Source: Microvirga soli (GTDB lineage: Bacteria; Pseudomonadota; Alphaproteobacteria; Rhizobiales; Beijerinckiaceae). From it: DNA of 64,000 nucleotides. Below are positions 39,620-51,569 of the stretch, in pieces. How positions within the stretch are numbered: position 1 is the stretch's first letter; each line of letters opens with the position of its first letter. Both the position numbers and the translations under genes were made by a program. Where the stretch lies: assembly GCF_016734765.1 (NCBI RefSeq), contig NZ_JAERQE010000004.1:1-64000 (forward strand), written 5' to 3'. The notes under the pieces were generated by a model. That model saw only the letters and a program-made list of their open reading frames with translations. It was not told where the DNA came from and did not search any database.

Positions 39620-40483
39620 TTACGTTGGCTCGAACGCGATAGCGACACCAAAAGCGGTGCTGGCCGGGACGATGAGCCTGCTGCCCATGTGCTGGTAGGG
39701 GATCTCCGCCGCGTCGAGCCACCTCGCCTGCCGCTGGATGTCCTCGACACGGATGGCGAACGCGACGAGGGACGGCTGGTCCAGCTCGGCTTCGATTGAG
39801 CCGTAGATCTCCGCGGCATCGTCCGGCGTCAGGACGTCAATGTGGCTCCCGTCCAAGCGGAAAGACAGGTCGTCCCCATCAGGGCTTCCGGGCTGCACGC
39901 CTGTGAATGCGTTCAGAAAATCACGAAGCTGCTCGGGCTCGGGAGCAGCCAGGGTGACGGAGGAGATGCGGGTCGCCTGATTGTCGTGCCGCTGGAACCC
40001 CGGGTTCCAGAAATTCTCCGGATAATGCTGCTGGCAAACGAAGAAGCTGGCCTTGGGAGAACGCTCGGCTGAGGTAAAGGCCAGCGTGAAAGCCACCTTG
40101 GTCTCGCTGCCGTCGGGCCGGCGTCCTGTTCGCTCGAAATGAAAAGGCTCGAAGGATCCGATGCCTTGCTCAGCAAAGAGAGCAGCGTCAGCCTTGGCGT
40201 CCTCGCTATCGAGGACCAGCATGGCAAGACCTTCGCGGGCCCGCAGGTAGTCCTGCACGAAAGCCCCGAAACTGAAGGCGCTGGCTGCATGGGGTGCTAT
40301 GGCAGCACCCTCGCCGACCGTGATCAGTTCGATGAAGGAGCCGGGAAACTGGACGATCCGGTTCTCGGTGCCCCAGGGGTGCCGGTTGCGGGAACCGACT
40401 TGGAAACCGAGGCGCTGGTAGAAGTGTCCGGCTTGATCGAGATCCTGAACGGCAACTACGAGATGGTCGATCCGGCGGGTCAT
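39620..40483 (-). CDS. VOC family protein (glyoxalase-like)
   Basis: 287 residues. N-terminal RRIDHLVVAVQDLDQAGHFYQRLGFQ and a second half with ISSVTLAAPEPEQLRDFLNA form the paired beta-alpha-beta-beta-beta units of vicinal oxygen chelate proteins; the metal His of the first unit is visible. It resembles the glyoxalase_3 group with no known substrate. I chose ATG 40483 (MTRRIDHL), with AGGAAAG upstream; the frame beyond overlaps a pyrG-side hairpin. Likely a single gene. Confidence 0.86.
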   Translation of the reverse strand: MTRRIDHLVVAVQDLDQAGHFYQRLGFQVGSRNRHPWGTENRIVQFPGSFIELITVGEGAAIAPHAASAFSFGAFVQDYLRAREGLAMLVLDSEDAKADAALFAEQGIGSFEPFHFERTGRRPDGSETKVAFTLAFTSAERSPKASFFVCQQHYPENFWNPGFQRHDNQATRISSVTLAAPEPEQLRDFLNAFTGVQPGSPDGDDLSFRLDGSHIDVLTPDDAAEIYGSIEAELDQPSLVAFAIRVEDIQRQARWLDAAEIPYQHMGSRLIVPASTAFGVAIAFEPT

Positions 40484-40500
40484 TGAGCTCTTTCCTGCGG

Positions 40501-40527
40501 GTCGCCCCCGTAAAACTCGGGGGCGAC
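40501..40527 (-). terminator. GC-rich hairpin between pyrG and the VOC gene
   Basis: GTCGCCCCCG (40501-40510) and CGGGGGCGAC (40518-40527) are perfect inverted arms with a 7-base loop, 14 bases after the pyrG stop. No T-run follows on the minus strand, so it may slow or stop transcription without being a classical terminator. Confidence 0.5.
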
Positions 40528-40541
40528 GGTTCAGGTTAACA

Positions 40542-42176
<1,635 letters not shown>

Positions 42177-42239
42177 CTATCCAAAAATATCAGGCGCCGA
42201 TTCGCAATCGCGAACCTGACCACCCGAAAGTCATCCACA

Positions 42240-42267
42240 AAAAGAGAGGGCCGGAAGCACCGGCCCT
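42240..42267 (-). terminator. Rho-independent terminator of secG
   Basis: On the minus strand AGGGCCGG, loop TGCTT, CCGGCCCT is followed by CTCTTTTTG. The stem begins 9 bases after the secG stop. Confidence 0.85.
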
Positions 42268-42275
42268 GGGTTCGT

Positions 42276-42683
42276 TTACTGCTGAGGCGCTGCGGGCGCC
42301 GGCGCCGGGGTGCCCGGGGCTGGAGCCGCGGGTTGATCGCCCTGAAGACGCTGCAACTGCTCGAGCACATTGCCACCCTGCGGAGCTCCCGGGGCCTGCT
42401 GGCCCGGAGCCGCCGGCGCGGTGCCGTCGAGGATCGAGCGCGGAGCCCGGGTCGTGGTCGCCATGACGGTGAGCGCGATGCTCGTCACGAAAAAGAGGCC
42501 CGCCAAAATCGCCGTCGCACGGGTGAGCGCATTGGCCTGGCCGCGCCCGGTCATGAAGCCGGAAACACCGCCGCCTCCACCGCCACCGAGACCCATGCCG
42601 CCGCCCTCGGAGCGCTGCAGGAGAACCACACCGATCAAGGCGAGCACGATGATCAGGTGGATAATGATGAGAACTGTTTGCAT
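42276..42683 (-). CDS. secG: Preprotein translocase subunit SecG
   Basis: Small SecYEG subunit that aids protein export. Two membrane helices, at about residues 2-21 (QTVLIIIHLIIVLALIGVVLL) and 55-75, flank SEGGGMGLGGGGGGGVSGFM, the family glycine stretch, with TRATAILAGLFFVTSIAL after it. The C-terminal 50 residues are Pro/Ala/Gln-rich and low complexity. I chose ATG 42683, giving 135 residues; the frame beyond it lacks family residues. Confidence 0.93.
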   Translation of the reverse strand: MQTVLIIIHLIIVLALIGVVLLQRSEGGGMGLGGGGGGGVSGFMTGRGQANALTRATAILAGLFFVTSIALTVMATTTRAPRSILDGTAPAAPGQQAPGAPQGGNVLEQLQRLQGDQPAAPAPGTPAPAPAAPQQ

Positions 42684-42803
42684 CGTTTTCAAAAACCTCA
42701 AGCGGCTGCGCACAGGGCGACAGCCGCTCGCAATCCGTTCGTTGCGGCGGCCTGTAGCATAGGTGGGCGCAGGATCAAAGGCCCGCAAGCCGCCTTTTCG
42801 CAC

Positions 42804-43571
42804 TTACCCCAGATAAGCCCCTGCGATACCCAGGAAATCGGCCGCCACGAGGCTGGCCCCGCCGACCAGGGCACCATTCACGTTCTCCACCGCCATCAGC
42901 TCAGCGGCATTGGAGGGCTTCACGGAACCACCATAGAGAATGCGGACCTTGGGCGCATCTGCCTTACCGACGAGGCGGCGCAGCTCGTCGCGTATCGCGG
43001 CGTGAACCTCCGCCACATCGGCCGCAGTCGGGGTCAGGCCTGTGCCGATGGCCCAGACGGGCTCATAGGCGACGACCAGGTTGTGGCTGTTCGAATCGAC
43101 CGGCATTGAGCCGCGCAGCTGCTTCTTGACGACCACGAGAGCCTTGCCGGCCTCACGCTCCTCGCGGGTTTCGCCGACGCACACGATGGCTGTCAGCCCC
43201 GCCCGGTGGGCTGCCACCGCCTTGGCGCAGACATCCACGTCCTTTTCCTTGTGGTACTGGCGGCGCTCGGAATGGCCGACGATCACATAAGTCGCGCCGG
43301 CATCGGCCAGCATCTCGGCCGAAAGGTCCCCGGTAAAGGCCCCTGACTCCTTAGCGTGACAGTCCTGGCCACCAATCGCGACCCGGGAGCCGACCGAGGC
43401 TTGCGCGCAATGACCGATTAGGGTCGCAGGCGGGCAGACAGCCAGCTCGACCTTGGCCTTGAGGCCTGGGGTGTAACCGGCGTGGATCTCCTCCAGCACC
43501 CTGGCCGAGCTCCTCAACCCATTCATCTTCCAATTGCCCGCAACCAGCGGGCGCGGCCTATCGACGCTCAT
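42804..43571 (-). CDS. tpiA: Triose-phosphate isomerase
   Basis: Interconverts dihydroxyacetone phosphate and glyceraldehyde 3-phosphate. [10 protein letters not shown] has the active Lys, [13 protein letters not shown] the electrophilic His, and [16 protein letters not shown] the catalytic Glu; [12 protein letters not shown] binds phosphate. ATG 43571 (MSVDRPRP) has AGGAG upstream and gives 255 residues. It is divergent from ppiD over about 135 bases. Confidence 0.96.
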   Translation of the reverse strand: MSVDRPRPLVAGNWKMNGLRSSARVLEEIHAGYTPGLKAKVELAVCPPATLIGHCAQASVGSRVAIGGQDCHAKESGAFTGDLSAEMLADAGATYVIVGHSERRQYHKEKDVDVCAKAVAAHRAGLTAIVCVGETREEREAGKALVVVKKQLRGSMPVDSNSHNLVVAYEPVWAIGTGLTPTAADVAEVHAAIRDELRRLVGKADAPKVRILYGGSVKPSNAAELMAVENVNGALVGGASLVAADFLGIAGAYLG

Positions 43572-43707
43572 ATAAGGCACTCCTGTCACGCTTGATAACT
43601 TGGAACTAGCAGAGGCTTAGACCCTCTTTCAACCAGACTTGCCCTTTTCGTAGCGCCCCTGATCGTTTATCGGCAGGTTTAACGAGTTTTTGGGAAACGG
43701 GTTCACG

Positions 43708-45603
43708 ATGCTTCGGAACATGCGCAAGGCTGGGCAGACAGTCGTCGGCAAAGCCATCGCCACCATCTTTTTCGGCGCCCTCATCGTCAGCTTCGCCATC
43801 TGGGGCATCGGCGACATCTTCCGCGCGACGCCTGCCTCCACGGTAGCCGAGGTCGGTGATACGACGATCACCGTCGATCAGACCCGCAATGCCTATACCA
43901 ACGAAGTGCAGCGGCTCGGACGGCAGTTCCGCACAGTGATCAGCCCCGAACAGGCCCGCGCCTTCGGCCTAGACCAGCAGGTGATCAACAATCTGGTGAC
44001 CGACGCCGTCCTGGCCGAAAAGGCCCGGGAAATGGGCCTCTCCGTCTCGGACCAGCTCGTCGCCGCGTCCATCATGAACAACCCGGCCTTCAAGGGTGCC
44101 GACGGCCAGTTCAACCGCGCTCTCTTCGATCAAGCCCTGCGCAACATCAATCTTTCCGAGGCCGGCTTCGTGCAGGAGCAGCGCTCTGCCATGGCACGGC
44201 TGCATCTCGCCGAGGCCATTGCCGGGGACATCAACGTGCCCCTGGCCGCCAAGGAAGCCCTGAACCGCTATGCCACCGAGCGCAGGGCCGCCTCCTACCT
44301 GCTCCTGACGGCCGCGATGGCGGGCGATGTTCCCGCTCCCACGGCGGAACAGCTTCAGACGTTCTTCAACGAGCGAAAGAGCGCGTTCCGCGCCCCTGAG
44401 TATCGGGCTGTATCCGTCATGGCTCTCGACGCAGCGGCGCTCGCCAAGCCTGACACCGTCTCGGAGACTGACGCCCGCCAGCGCTACGAGCAGCAGAAGG
44501 CGCGATACGGCACTCCCGAGCGCCGGACGATCCAGCAGATCACCTTCCCGTCCCCGGCCGAGGCCGAGGCCGCAGCCACCAAGATCAAGGAAGGCGCGAC
44601 CTTCGAATCCGTTGCAGCGGAACGAAACGTGTCGGCGCAGGATCTTGAACTCGGCACCTTCACCAAGGCCGAGATGCTGGATCCGGCTGTGGCGGACGCC
44701 GCGTTCGGCCTTGAGCAGGGAGCGGTCAGCGCTCCGATCACAGGTCGCTTCGGCCCTATCCTGCTGCGGGTGACGCAGATCCAACCGGAAGCCGTGCGGC
44801 CTTTCGAGGAAATCGCCGCGGAACTCCGGCAGGAGGTCGCAACGGAGCGAGCCCAGGGGCAGATCGAGCGGATCCACGACGAGATCGAGGATCTGCGCGC
44901 CGGCGCCAAGCCTCTCGCAGACATCGCCAAGGAGAAGGGCCTGACCCTGGTCCAGATCCCGGCAGTCGATGCCAGCGGCCTCGACAAGGCCGGCAACCCG
45001 GTCAACCTCCCCGAAAAGGCTGCCACGGTGAAAGCAGCCTTCGCGTCCGATATCGGCGTCGACAACGAGGCGCTGCGCACCGGCACCGGCTATGTCTGGT
45101 ACGATGTGACCGGCATCGAGGCTTCCCGCGAGAAAAACCTCGATGAAGTCCGCGAGCAGGTGGCCGCCCAGTGGCGCGAGGATCAGGTCGCCCAGCGTCT
45201 CTCCGAGAAAGCCCGTGGGCTGACGGAGCGCCTGGAAAAGGGCGAGGCCATCGAAGCTGTGGCTCAGGAGGCCGGGGCAACGGTGCAAACCGCCACCGAC
45301 CTTGCCCGGAACGCCGTCAAGAACGACCTGACCGCCGAGGCTGTAAACCGCATCTTCGCCGTTCCGGTCGGCAAGGCAGGAAACGCCGCCAATGGCCCGG
45401 ACGCGCGCGTCGTGTTCAAGGTCACGTCCGCGACGGTCCCGCCCTTGGTCACCTCGACCCAGCAGGCGCAGAACACCGAGAACCAGCTCCGCACCGGTCT
45501 CGGCGACGACCTGATCGGCCAGTATATCGCCCGGGTCCGCCAGGAGCTCGGCGTCACCATCAACCAGCAGGCGTTGCGTCAGGCCACCGGCGGTGAACTG
45601 TAA
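43708..45603 (+). CDS. ppiD: Peptidylprolyl isomerase PpiD-like (SurA N-terminal domain)
   Basis: Inner-membrane anchored periplasmic folding factor. A short cytoplasmic start (MLRNMRKAGQTVVGKAI) is followed by one helix (about residues 18-36, FFGALIVSFAIWGIGDIF), a SurA_N-like chaperone region (TRNAYTNEVQRLGRQF, ITVDQ) and a parvulin-like region around residues 265-360 (RTIQQITFPSPAEAEAAATKI, GTFTKAEMLDPAVADAAF). A long helical C-terminal part completes 631 residues. ATG 43708 is preferred to TTG 43690. It lies three bases before trpE, the conserved arrangement in the class. Confidence 0.9.
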   Translation: MLRNMRKAGQTVVGKAIATIFFGALIVSFAIWGIGDIFRATPASTVAEVGDTTITVDQTRNAYTNEVQRLGRQFRTVISPEQARAFGLDQQVINNLVTDAVLAEKAREMGLSVSDQLVAASIMNNPAFKGADGQFNRALFDQALRNINLSEAGFVQEQRSAMARLHLAEAIAGDINVPLAAKEALNRYATERRAASYLLLTAAMAGDVPAPTAEQLQTFFNERKSAFRAPEYRAVSVMALDAAALAKPDTVSETDARQRYEQQKARYGTPERRTIQQITFPSPAEAEAAATKIKEGATFESVAAERNVSAQDLELGTFTKAEMLDPAVADAAFGLEQGAVSAPITGRFGPILLRVTQIQPEAVRPFEEIAAELRQEVATERAQGQIERIHDEIEDLRAGAKPLADIAKEKGLTLVQIPAVDASGLDKAGNPVNLPEKAATVKAAFASDIGVDNEALRTGTGYVWYDVTGIEASREKNLDEVREQVAAQWREDQVAQRLSEKARGLTERLEKGEAIEAVAQEAGATVQTATDLARNAVKNDLTAEAVNRIFAVPVGKAGNAANGPDARVVFKVTSATVPPLVTSTQQAQNTENQLRTGLGDDLIGQYIARVRQELGVTINQQALRQATGGEL

Positions 45604-45606
45604 GCC

Positions 45607-47127
45607 ATGACGCTCACGCCCGATTTCGACACATTCGCCACGGCCTATGAGGCTGGCGAGGCGGGCGTCCTGCGCGCCACCCTGGTGGGCGATCTTCTCA
45701 CCCCTGTCGCGGCCTTCCTGAAGCTGCGGCATGGGCAGAAGGGCTCGGCCTTCCTGCTGGAATCTGTTGAAGGCGGCGCAACCCGCGGCCGCTTTTCCAT
45801 GATCGGGCTCGATCCGGACCTCGTCTGGCGCTGCCAGGACGGCGTTGCCTCCATCGACCGTCAGGCTTTGCGCCGGGTGCAGGAGTTCACGGTGGAGGAG
45901 CAGCCTCCCCTGGAGAGCCTACGGGCCCTGATCAAAGAAAGCGCCCTGCCCCTCTCCGACGACCTGCCGCCCATGGCAGCCGGGCTCTTCGGATATCTGG
46001 GCTACGATATGGTCCGGCTCATGGAGCGTCTGCCGGAGCCAAACACGGACGTGTTGAGGGTGCCGGACGCCATCCTGATCCGGCCCACCGTGATGGTGGT
46101 GTTCGACGGGGTAAAGGACGAGATCTCGCTGATCACGCCGGTGCGCCCTCAGGCGGGCACATCCGCCAGGGCGGCCTATGAGACGGCGCTGGCGCGTCTC
46201 GACGAGGTAACAGTGGCTCTGGAGCGTCCGCTGCCCATGGACGATCGCACCGACCCGACGCACATCCACTTCGAGCCGCCGGTGTCCAACACCTCGCCGG
46301 AGGAGTTCGAGGTGATGGTCGCCAAGGCGAAGGACTACATCCGCGCCGGCGACATCTTCCAGGTGGTTCTGTCCCAGCGCTTCGAGTCCGCCTTCCCCTT
46401 GCCCGCCTTTGCGCTCTACCGGTCCCTGCGCCGGGTCAATCCGGCGCCGTTCCTTTGCTACCTCGACTTCGAGGACTTCCAGATCGTCTGCTCATCGCCT
46501 GAGATCCTGGTGCGGGTCCGCGACGGCAAGGTCACGATCCGCCCCATCGCCGGCACTCGCCCACGCGGGGCAACAGCCGCCGAGGACCGGGCCCATGCGG
46601 AAAGCCTGCTGGCCGACCAGAAGGAGCGCGCCGAGCACCTGATGCTCCTCGATCTTGGGCGCAACGACGTGGGCCGCGTGGCCGAGATGGGCTCCGTCGA
46701 GGTGACGGATTCCTTCTTCCTCGAATATTACAGCCAGGTGATGCACATCGTGTCGAACGTGGAGGGACGGCTCGATCCGGACTTCGACGCCCTCGACGCG
46801 CTCATCGCAGGTTTCCCGGCCGGCACCGTTTCCGGGGCCCCGAAGGTCCGCGCCATGCAGATTATCGATGAGCTGGAAAAGGACAAGCGCGGCCCCTATG
46901 CCGGCTGCATCGGCTATTTCGGCGCCAATGGAGAGATGGACACCTGCATCGTGCTGCGTACCGCAGTGGTGAAGGACGGGCGCATGGCCGTTCAAGCAGG
47001 CGCCGGCATCGTGTACGATTCCGATCCGGCTTCCGAGCAGCAGGAATGCATCAACAAGTCGAAGGCCCTGTTCCGGGCCGCCGAAGAGGCTGTGCGGTTT
47101 GCCAGTCAGGCGAGGGTCGGGCAATGA
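45607..47127 (+). CDS. trpE: Anthranilate synthase component I
   Basis: Converts chorismate to anthranilate with ammonia from TrpG. An N-terminal regulatory region contains LLESVEGG, the tryptophan-binding LLES motif; the chorismate part has PIAGTRPRGATAAEDRAHAE, LLDLGRNDVGRV, HIVSNVEGRL, AGFPAGTVSGAPKVRAMQII and CIVLRTAVVKDGRMAVQAGAGIV. 506 residues. Unlike the fused TrpE(G) of some rhizobia, the glutaminase is a separate downstream gene. Only 3 bases separate it from ppiD, so no leader attenuator fits there. Confidence 0.97.
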   Translation: MTLTPDFDTFATAYEAGEAGVLRATLVGDLLTPVAAFLKLRHGQKGSAFLLESVEGGATRGRFSMIGLDPDLVWRCQDGVASIDRQALRRVQEFTVEEQPPLESLRALIKESALPLSDDLPPMAAGLFGYLGYDMVRLMERLPEPNTDVLRVPDAILIRPTVMVVFDGVKDEISLITPVRPQAGTSARAAYETALARLDEVTVALERPLPMDDRTDPTHIHFEPPVSNTSPEEFEVMVAKAKDYIRAGDIFQVVLSQRFESAFPLPAFALYRSLRRVNPAPFLCYLDFEDFQIVCSSPEILVRVRDGKVTIRPIAGTRPRGATAAEDRAHAESLLADQKERAEHLMLLDLGRNDVGRVAEMGSVEVTDSFFLEYYSQVMHIVSNVEGRLDPDFDALDALIAGFPAGTVSGAPKVRAMQIIDELEKDKRGPYAGCIGYFGANGEMDTCIVLRTAVVKDGRMAVQAGAGIVYDSDPASEQQECINKSKALFRAAEEAVRFASQARVGQ

Positions 47128-47185
47128 GATCGGCGTCAAGGCTTCCCTTGACCGGAGACGTCGCATACGCGAACGTCGGCACGCC

Positions 47186-47803
47186 ATGACCCGCGTTCTC
47201 GTCATCGATAATTACGACAGTTTCACCTGGAACCTGGTGCATCTGCTCGGCCCGCTTGCTACCTCCGTCAACGTGGTGCGCAATGACGCGATTACAGCCG
47301 ACGAAGTGCTCGCCTCCCCGCCGGACGCGATCGTGATCTCACCGGGCCCAGGCACACCGAACGATGCGGGTGTCTGCCTCGATCTCGTGAAGCGCGCCTC
47401 ACCCGAGATCCCGACCTTCGGGGTGTGCCTCGGCCTGCAGACGATCGGTCAGGTTTTCGGCGGCACCGTCTCGCGGGCCCCCCTGCCCATGCACGGCAAG
47501 GTGTCTGAGGTGGAGCACGGTGGGCAGGCTGTCTTCCGTGGCATCAACGGCACGTTCAAGGCCACCCGCTATCACTCCCTCATTGTGGATCGGGAGACCT
47601 GCCCTGACGATCTTCTCGTGACCGCAGAAACCGCCGATGGCCTCGTGATGGGCCTGTCCCACCGGTCATTGCCGGTCCATGGCGTGCAGTTTCATCCCGA
47701 GAGCATCCTGTCCGAGCATGGGGTGACAATCATGCGCAACTTCTTCGATCTCGCAGCGGATTGGAACGCCAAGCACCGCGCCGCCGCTCCAGCAGGGCAC
47801 TAA
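47186..47803 (+). CDS. trpG: Anthranilate synthase component II (glutamine amidotransferase)
   Basis: Supplies ammonia to TrpE. RVLVIDNYDSFTWNLVHLLG starts it; ISPGPGTPNDAGV, the Cys in FGVCLGLQTIGQVFGG and His-Glu in VQFHPESILSEHG form the class I amidotransferase triad. ATG 47186 (MTRVLV) gives 205 residues; the frame 29 codons upstream runs through the spacer after trpE. Confidence 0.96.
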   Translation: MTRVLVIDNYDSFTWNLVHLLGPLATSVNVVRNDAITADEVLASPPDAIVISPGPGTPNDAGVCLDLVKRASPEIPTFGVCLGLQTIGQVFGGTVSRAPLPMHGKVSEVEHGGQAVFRGINGTFKATRYHSLIVDRETCPDDLLVTAETADGLVMGLSHRSLPVHGVQFHPESILSEHGVTIMRNFFDLAADWNAKHRAAAPAGH

Positions 47804-47809
47804 AAACCG

Positions 47810-48823
47810 ATGGAATCCTTTAAATCCTACCTCGCCAAGGTTGCCACCGGCGCGTCCCTGACACGCGACGAGGCACGGGATGCTTTCGATGACCTGCTCT
47901 CCGGCGAGGTGACGCCAGCCCAGGGCGGCGCCTTCCTGATGGCGCTCAGGGTTCGCGGAGAAGCGCTTGATGAGATCGTCGGCGCCGTCACGGCCATGCG
48001 CGGACGCATGCTGCGGGTCAATGCTCCCGATAAGGCAGTCGACATCGTCGGCACCGGTGGCGATCACAAAGGCAGCTACAACATCTCGACGCTCGCCTCG
48101 ATTATTGTAGCCTCCTGCGGCGTTCCCGTTGCCAAGCACGGCAACCGGGCGGCCTCATCCAAGTCCGGCACGGCAGACGTGCTCTCGGCGCTCGGCGTGA
48201 AGCTCGGCCTCGCCCCTGAAGGCCTGGAGCGCTGCCTGTCCGAGACGAAGCTCTGCTTCATGTTCGCCCAGACGCACCACGCCGCCATGCGCCATGTCGC
48301 GCCGGTCCGCGTCGAGCTTGGAACGCGCACCGTCTTCAATCTGCTCGGCCCGCTCGCCAACCCGGCCGGCGCCAAGCGACAGCTGCTCGGTGTCTTCTCA
48401 GAGGCTTGGCTCGAGCCTCTTACTCAGGTTCTGAAAGAGCTCGGCTCGCAGAAGGTTTGGACCGTTCACGGTTCTGACGGGCTCGACGAGATGACCACCA
48501 CAGGCCCGACCTTCGTGGTCGCGCTGGAGAATGGCGCGCTCCGCCGCTTCACCGTCACACCCGAGGAGGTTGGTCTGCCGACTGCATCCCTCGATGATCT
48601 GCGCGGCGGAGATCCCGAGCACAACGCAGCGCAGCTGCTTGCGGTCCTCGACGGTGCCCGTACACCCTATCGCGACGTCGCTCTCCTCAACGCCGCCGCC
48701 TCCCTGGTGGTGGCGGACGAGGCGGCCAACCTGCGCGACGGCCTTGAGCGCGCCTCCCGCGCCCTCGACAGCGGTGCCTCGAAGGCGACGCTCGAGCGCC
48801 TCGTTCAAGTCTCGAACAGTTAA
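47810..48823 (+). CDS. trpD: Anthranilate phosphoribosyltransferase
   Basis: Transfers phosphoribosyl from PRPP to anthranilate. [21 protein letters not shown] is the PRPP-binding GTGGD motif, followed by [19 protein letters not shown] and [29 protein letters not shown] is also conserved. 337 residues. It starts 6 bases after trpG and continues the trp operon. Confidence 0.96.
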   Translation: MESFKSYLAKVATGASLTRDEARDAFDDLLSGEVTPAQGGAFLMALRVRGEALDEIVGAVTAMRGRMLRVNAPDKAVDIVGTGGDHKGSYNISTLASIIVASCGVPVAKHGNRAASSKSGTADVLSALGVKLGLAPEGLERCLSETKLCFMFAQTHHAAMRHVAPVRVELGTRTVFNLLGPLANPAGAKRQLLGVFSEAWLEPLTQVLKELGSQKVWTVHGSDGLDEMTTTGPTFVVALENGALRRFTVTPEEVGLPTASLDDLRGGDPEHNAAQLLAVLDGARTPYRDVALLNAAASLVVADEAANLRDGLERASRALDSGASKATLERLVQVSNS

Positions 48824-48834
48824 GTGGCCAAGCC

Positions 48835-49635
48835 ATGAGCGACGTTCTTAGCCGGATCGAAGCCTACAAGCGTCAGGAGATCGCAGCCGCAAAGGCCGCC
48901 GTACCGCAAGCCGAGATCGAGCGCCGCGCCCGTGAGGCCTCGCCGCCACGGGGCTTCGCTAGGGCTATTGAGCGCCACCTTGCCGAGGGTCGTCCTGCGC
49001 TGATCGCCGAGGTCAAGAAGGCAAGCCCCTCCAAGGGTCTGATCCGCGCCGATTTCGATCCTCCGAGCCTCGCCCGTGCGTATGCTGATGGCGGCGCCAC
49101 CTGCCTGTCTGTTCTCACCGACGAGCCTTCCTTCCAGGGCAGGCCCGAATACTTGGCCCAGGCGCGAGACGCTTCGGGCCTCCCTGCCCTGCGCAAGGAC
49201 TTTCTCTTCGAGCCGTACCAAGTCTATGAGGCCCGCGCCTGGGGTGCCGACTGCATCCTCGTGATCATGGCGAGCGTCACGGACAACGAGGCCCGCGGCC
49301 TGATCGACACCGCCCACGATCTTTCCATGGATGTGCTGGTCGAGGTGCATGACCGGGCGGAGCTTGAGCGCGCCCTGCCGCTCGGCACCAGGCTGATCGG
49401 CATCAACAATCGCAACCTTCGCACTTTCGAGGTTTCGCTCGGGGTCAGCGAAGAAGTGGCGCCGCTGATCCCGTCCGACCGCATCATCGTCGGCGAGAGT
49501 GGCATCTTCACACTCGAGGACATCGAGCGCCTGAAGTCAGTGAACATCCACACGTTCCTGGTGGGCGAAAGCCTGATGCGCCAGGCAGACGTGGCCACAG
49601 CCACCCGTAAGCTCCTGTTCGGCGAGGCGGCATGA
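48835..49635 (+). CDS. trpC: Indole-3-glycerol-phosphate synthase
   Basis: Closes the indole ring in tryptophan synthesis. [21 protein letters not shown], the active-site Lys loop, [51 protein letters not shown] and [12 protein letters not shown] are all family motifs. 266 residues. It is not fused to TrpF. It overlaps moaC by four bases. Confidence 0.97.
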   Translation: MSDVLSRIEAYKRQEIAAAKAAVPQAEIERRAREASPPRGFARAIERHLAEGRPALIAEVKKASPSKGLIRADFDPPSLARAYADGGATCLSVLTDEPSFQGRPEYLAQARDASGLPALRKDFLFEPYQVYEARAWGADCILVIMASVTDNEARGLIDTAHDLSMDVLVEVHDRAELERALPLGTRLIGINNRNLRTFEVSLGVSEEVAPLIPSDRIIVGESGIFTLEDIERLKSVNIHTFLVGESLMRQADVATATRKLLFGEAA

Positions 49636-50108
49636 CGAGGCTGACGCATCTCGATGCGGCGGGCGAGGCCAACATGGTCGACGTCTCGGAGAAGGACGTC
49701 ACGAGCCGCACCGCAATCGCAGAGGGCTGCGTGGTTATGCTGCCGGAAACGGTGGCCTTGATCGGCCAGGGTGATGCCAAGAAGGGCGATGTCCTTGGGA
49801 CGGCAAGGCTCGCCGGCATCATGGCCTCCAAGCGCACGCACGAGCTCATTCCTCTCTGCCACCCTCTCCTGATTTCGAAGGTGAAGGTGGATTGCACCCT
49901 CGACGACAGCTTGCCCGGTGTGCGCGTGAGCGCCGAGGTGAAGGTGTCGGGTCAGACCGGCGTCGAGATGGAGGCGCTCACGGCCGTTTCCGTTGCATGC
50001 CTGACGATCTACGACATGGTGAAAGCGGTCGATAAAGGCATGCGGATCGAGAACATTCGCCTTCGCCGCAAGAGCGGCGGACGCTCGGGAGATTACGAGG
50101 CGCCATGA
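49632..50108 (+). CDS. moaC: Cyclic pyranopterin monophosphate synthase MoaC
   Basis: Forms cyclic pyranopterin monophosphate, the first isolable intermediate of molybdenum cofactor. [20 protein letters not shown] begins it; [23 protein letters not shown] carries the active His/Lys region and [22 protein letters not shown] with its KAVDKGM loop complete it. 158 residues. It overlaps both trpC and moeA by four bases, which couples cofactor genes to the trp operon. Confidence 0.96.
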   Translation: MTRLTHLDAAGEANMVDVSEKDVTSRTAIAEGCVVMLPETVALIGQGDAKKGDVLGTARLAGIMASKRTHELIPLCHPLLISKVKVDCTLDDSLPGVRVSAEVKVSGQTGVEMEALTAVSVACLTIYDMVKAVDKGMRIENIRLRRKSGGRSGDYEAP

Positions 50109-51361
50109 GCCTGATCTCGGTCGAGGATGCCCTCTCACGGGTGCTGGCGAGTGTGGAAAAGCCGCTCGACACCGAGCATGTCCCCCTCGCCTCCTGCGCC
50201 GGACGCACCCTCGCCGAGAATCTCAGCGCCCTGCGCGACCAACCGCCCTTCCCGGCCTCCGCCATGGATGGCTATGCAGTGCGCAGTGCTGATTGCACCC
50301 AGGCCCCAGTGAACCTACAGATTATCGGCACCAGCGCTGCCGGGTCCCGGTTTACCGGAGTTGTTGGCCCTATGGAGGCCGTCCGGATCTTCACAGGCGC
50401 ACCCGTACCGGACGGCGCCGATGCGGTGGTGCTGCAGGAGGATACGGAGCGCTCCGGAGATCAGGTGACGGTCAAGGAGGCGACCCGCCCCAACCGGCAT
50501 ATCCGCCCGGCAGGCCTCGACTTCCGCGCCGGTAACGTTCTTCTGCAGGCAGGAATGCGCCTCGATTCCCGCCACATCGCCTTGGCTGCCGCCATGGGGC
50601 ATGGAACGCTCCCTGCCCATCGCAAGCCGCGCGTTGCGGTGCTCGCCACGGGCGACGAACTTGTGCGGGCGGGCGAGCCTGTCGGCCTCGACCAGATCAC
50701 CGCTTCCAGCCTTCCGGCCACGATCCTCATGGCCGAAAAGGCCGGTGCCGAAGCCATCGATCTCGGCATCGCCCGCGACACACTCGAATCCCTCGACGAG
50801 CGCATTCAGGCTGCGCGCGACGCCGGTGCCGACATCCTCGTGACCCTAGGCGGCGCATCGGTGGGCGAGCACGATCTTGTACAGAAGGCTCTGAGCCGCC
50901 AGGGCATGGATCTCGGCTTCTGGCGCGTGGCATTGCGGCCAGGCAAGCCCCTCATGCATGGACGGATCGGCTCGACCCTGCTCCTGGGCCTTCCTGGCAA
51001 CCCGGTCTCATCCCTTGTCTGTGCCGTCCTGTTCCTGGTGCCGGCCATCCGCGCTTTTCTGGGGGATCAACGAGCCGCAGACGATCCAGCGGAGGATGCC
51101 ATCCTCGGGGCGGACCTCCCGCCCAATAAGGAGCGGCAGGATTATATGCGAGCCTCGCTTACCTTGCAGGACATACCCTTAAGCCTCGCCCAAGGCTCTG
51201 AGCGCCTCATGCTCCCTGTCGCAACGCCGCATCTGCTGCAGGACTCATCCATGCTGAGCATCCTCGAACGCTCCAACGCCCTGCTCGTTCGCCCGCCTCA
51301 CGCTCCAGCGGCAGTAGCTGGGGAGGCGTGCCGGATCGTTCGGCTGGAGCGGTTCTGCTAG
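50105..51361 (+). CDS. moeA: Molybdopterin molybdenumtransferase MoeA
   Basis: Inserts molybdate into adenylated molybdopterin. Domain signs: [65 protein letters not shown] and [26 protein letters not shown]. 418 residues. It is the last gene of the run ppiD-trp-moa. In related genomes lexA follows it directly; here about 11.5 kb of RTX genes intervene. Confidence 0.95.
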   Translation: MSLISVEDALSRVLASVEKPLDTEHVPLASCAGRTLAENLSALRDQPPFPASAMDGYAVRSADCTQAPVNLQIIGTSAAGSRFTGVVGPMEAVRIFTGAPVPDGADAVVLQEDTERSGDQVTVKEATRPNRHIRPAGLDFRAGNVLLQAGMRLDSRHIALAAAMGHGTLPAHRKPRVAVLATGDELVRAGEPVGLDQITASSLPATILMAEKAGAEAIDLGIARDTLESLDERIQAARDAGADILVTLGGASVGEHDLVQKALSRQGMDLGFWRVALRPGKPLMHGRIGSTLLLGLPGNPVSSLVCAVLFLVPAIRAFLGDQRAADDPAEDAILGADLPPNKERQDYMRASLTLQDIPLSLAQGSERLMLPVATPHLLQDSSMLSILERSNALLVRPPHAPAAVAGEACRIVRLERFC

Positions 51362-51569
51362 CGACTACATAGCCGCCCTTTCGCACCCTACCGTTCGACA
51401 GAAGCAAAGACTTTTAGATTTACTCGCCACTCGCTCCCGACGTGGGCTTTTGCCGATTCCAGCAACAACGGTTGTACTTCCAAGACAATGGTAGTTGCCT
51501 CATCGCTCTTAAAATGCAACTATATAATATCAATAATACCGAGCCTTTTAGGCTTGATAAGGGGTACAA

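Noticed and set aside
45604-45606. Tryptophan attenuator before trpE
   Set aside because: Only three bases separate ppiD and trpE, and no Trp-rich leader peptide is present.
43969-45732. 587-residue frame on the minus strand
   Set aside because: Antisense to ppiD and the start of trpE; no family resemblance.
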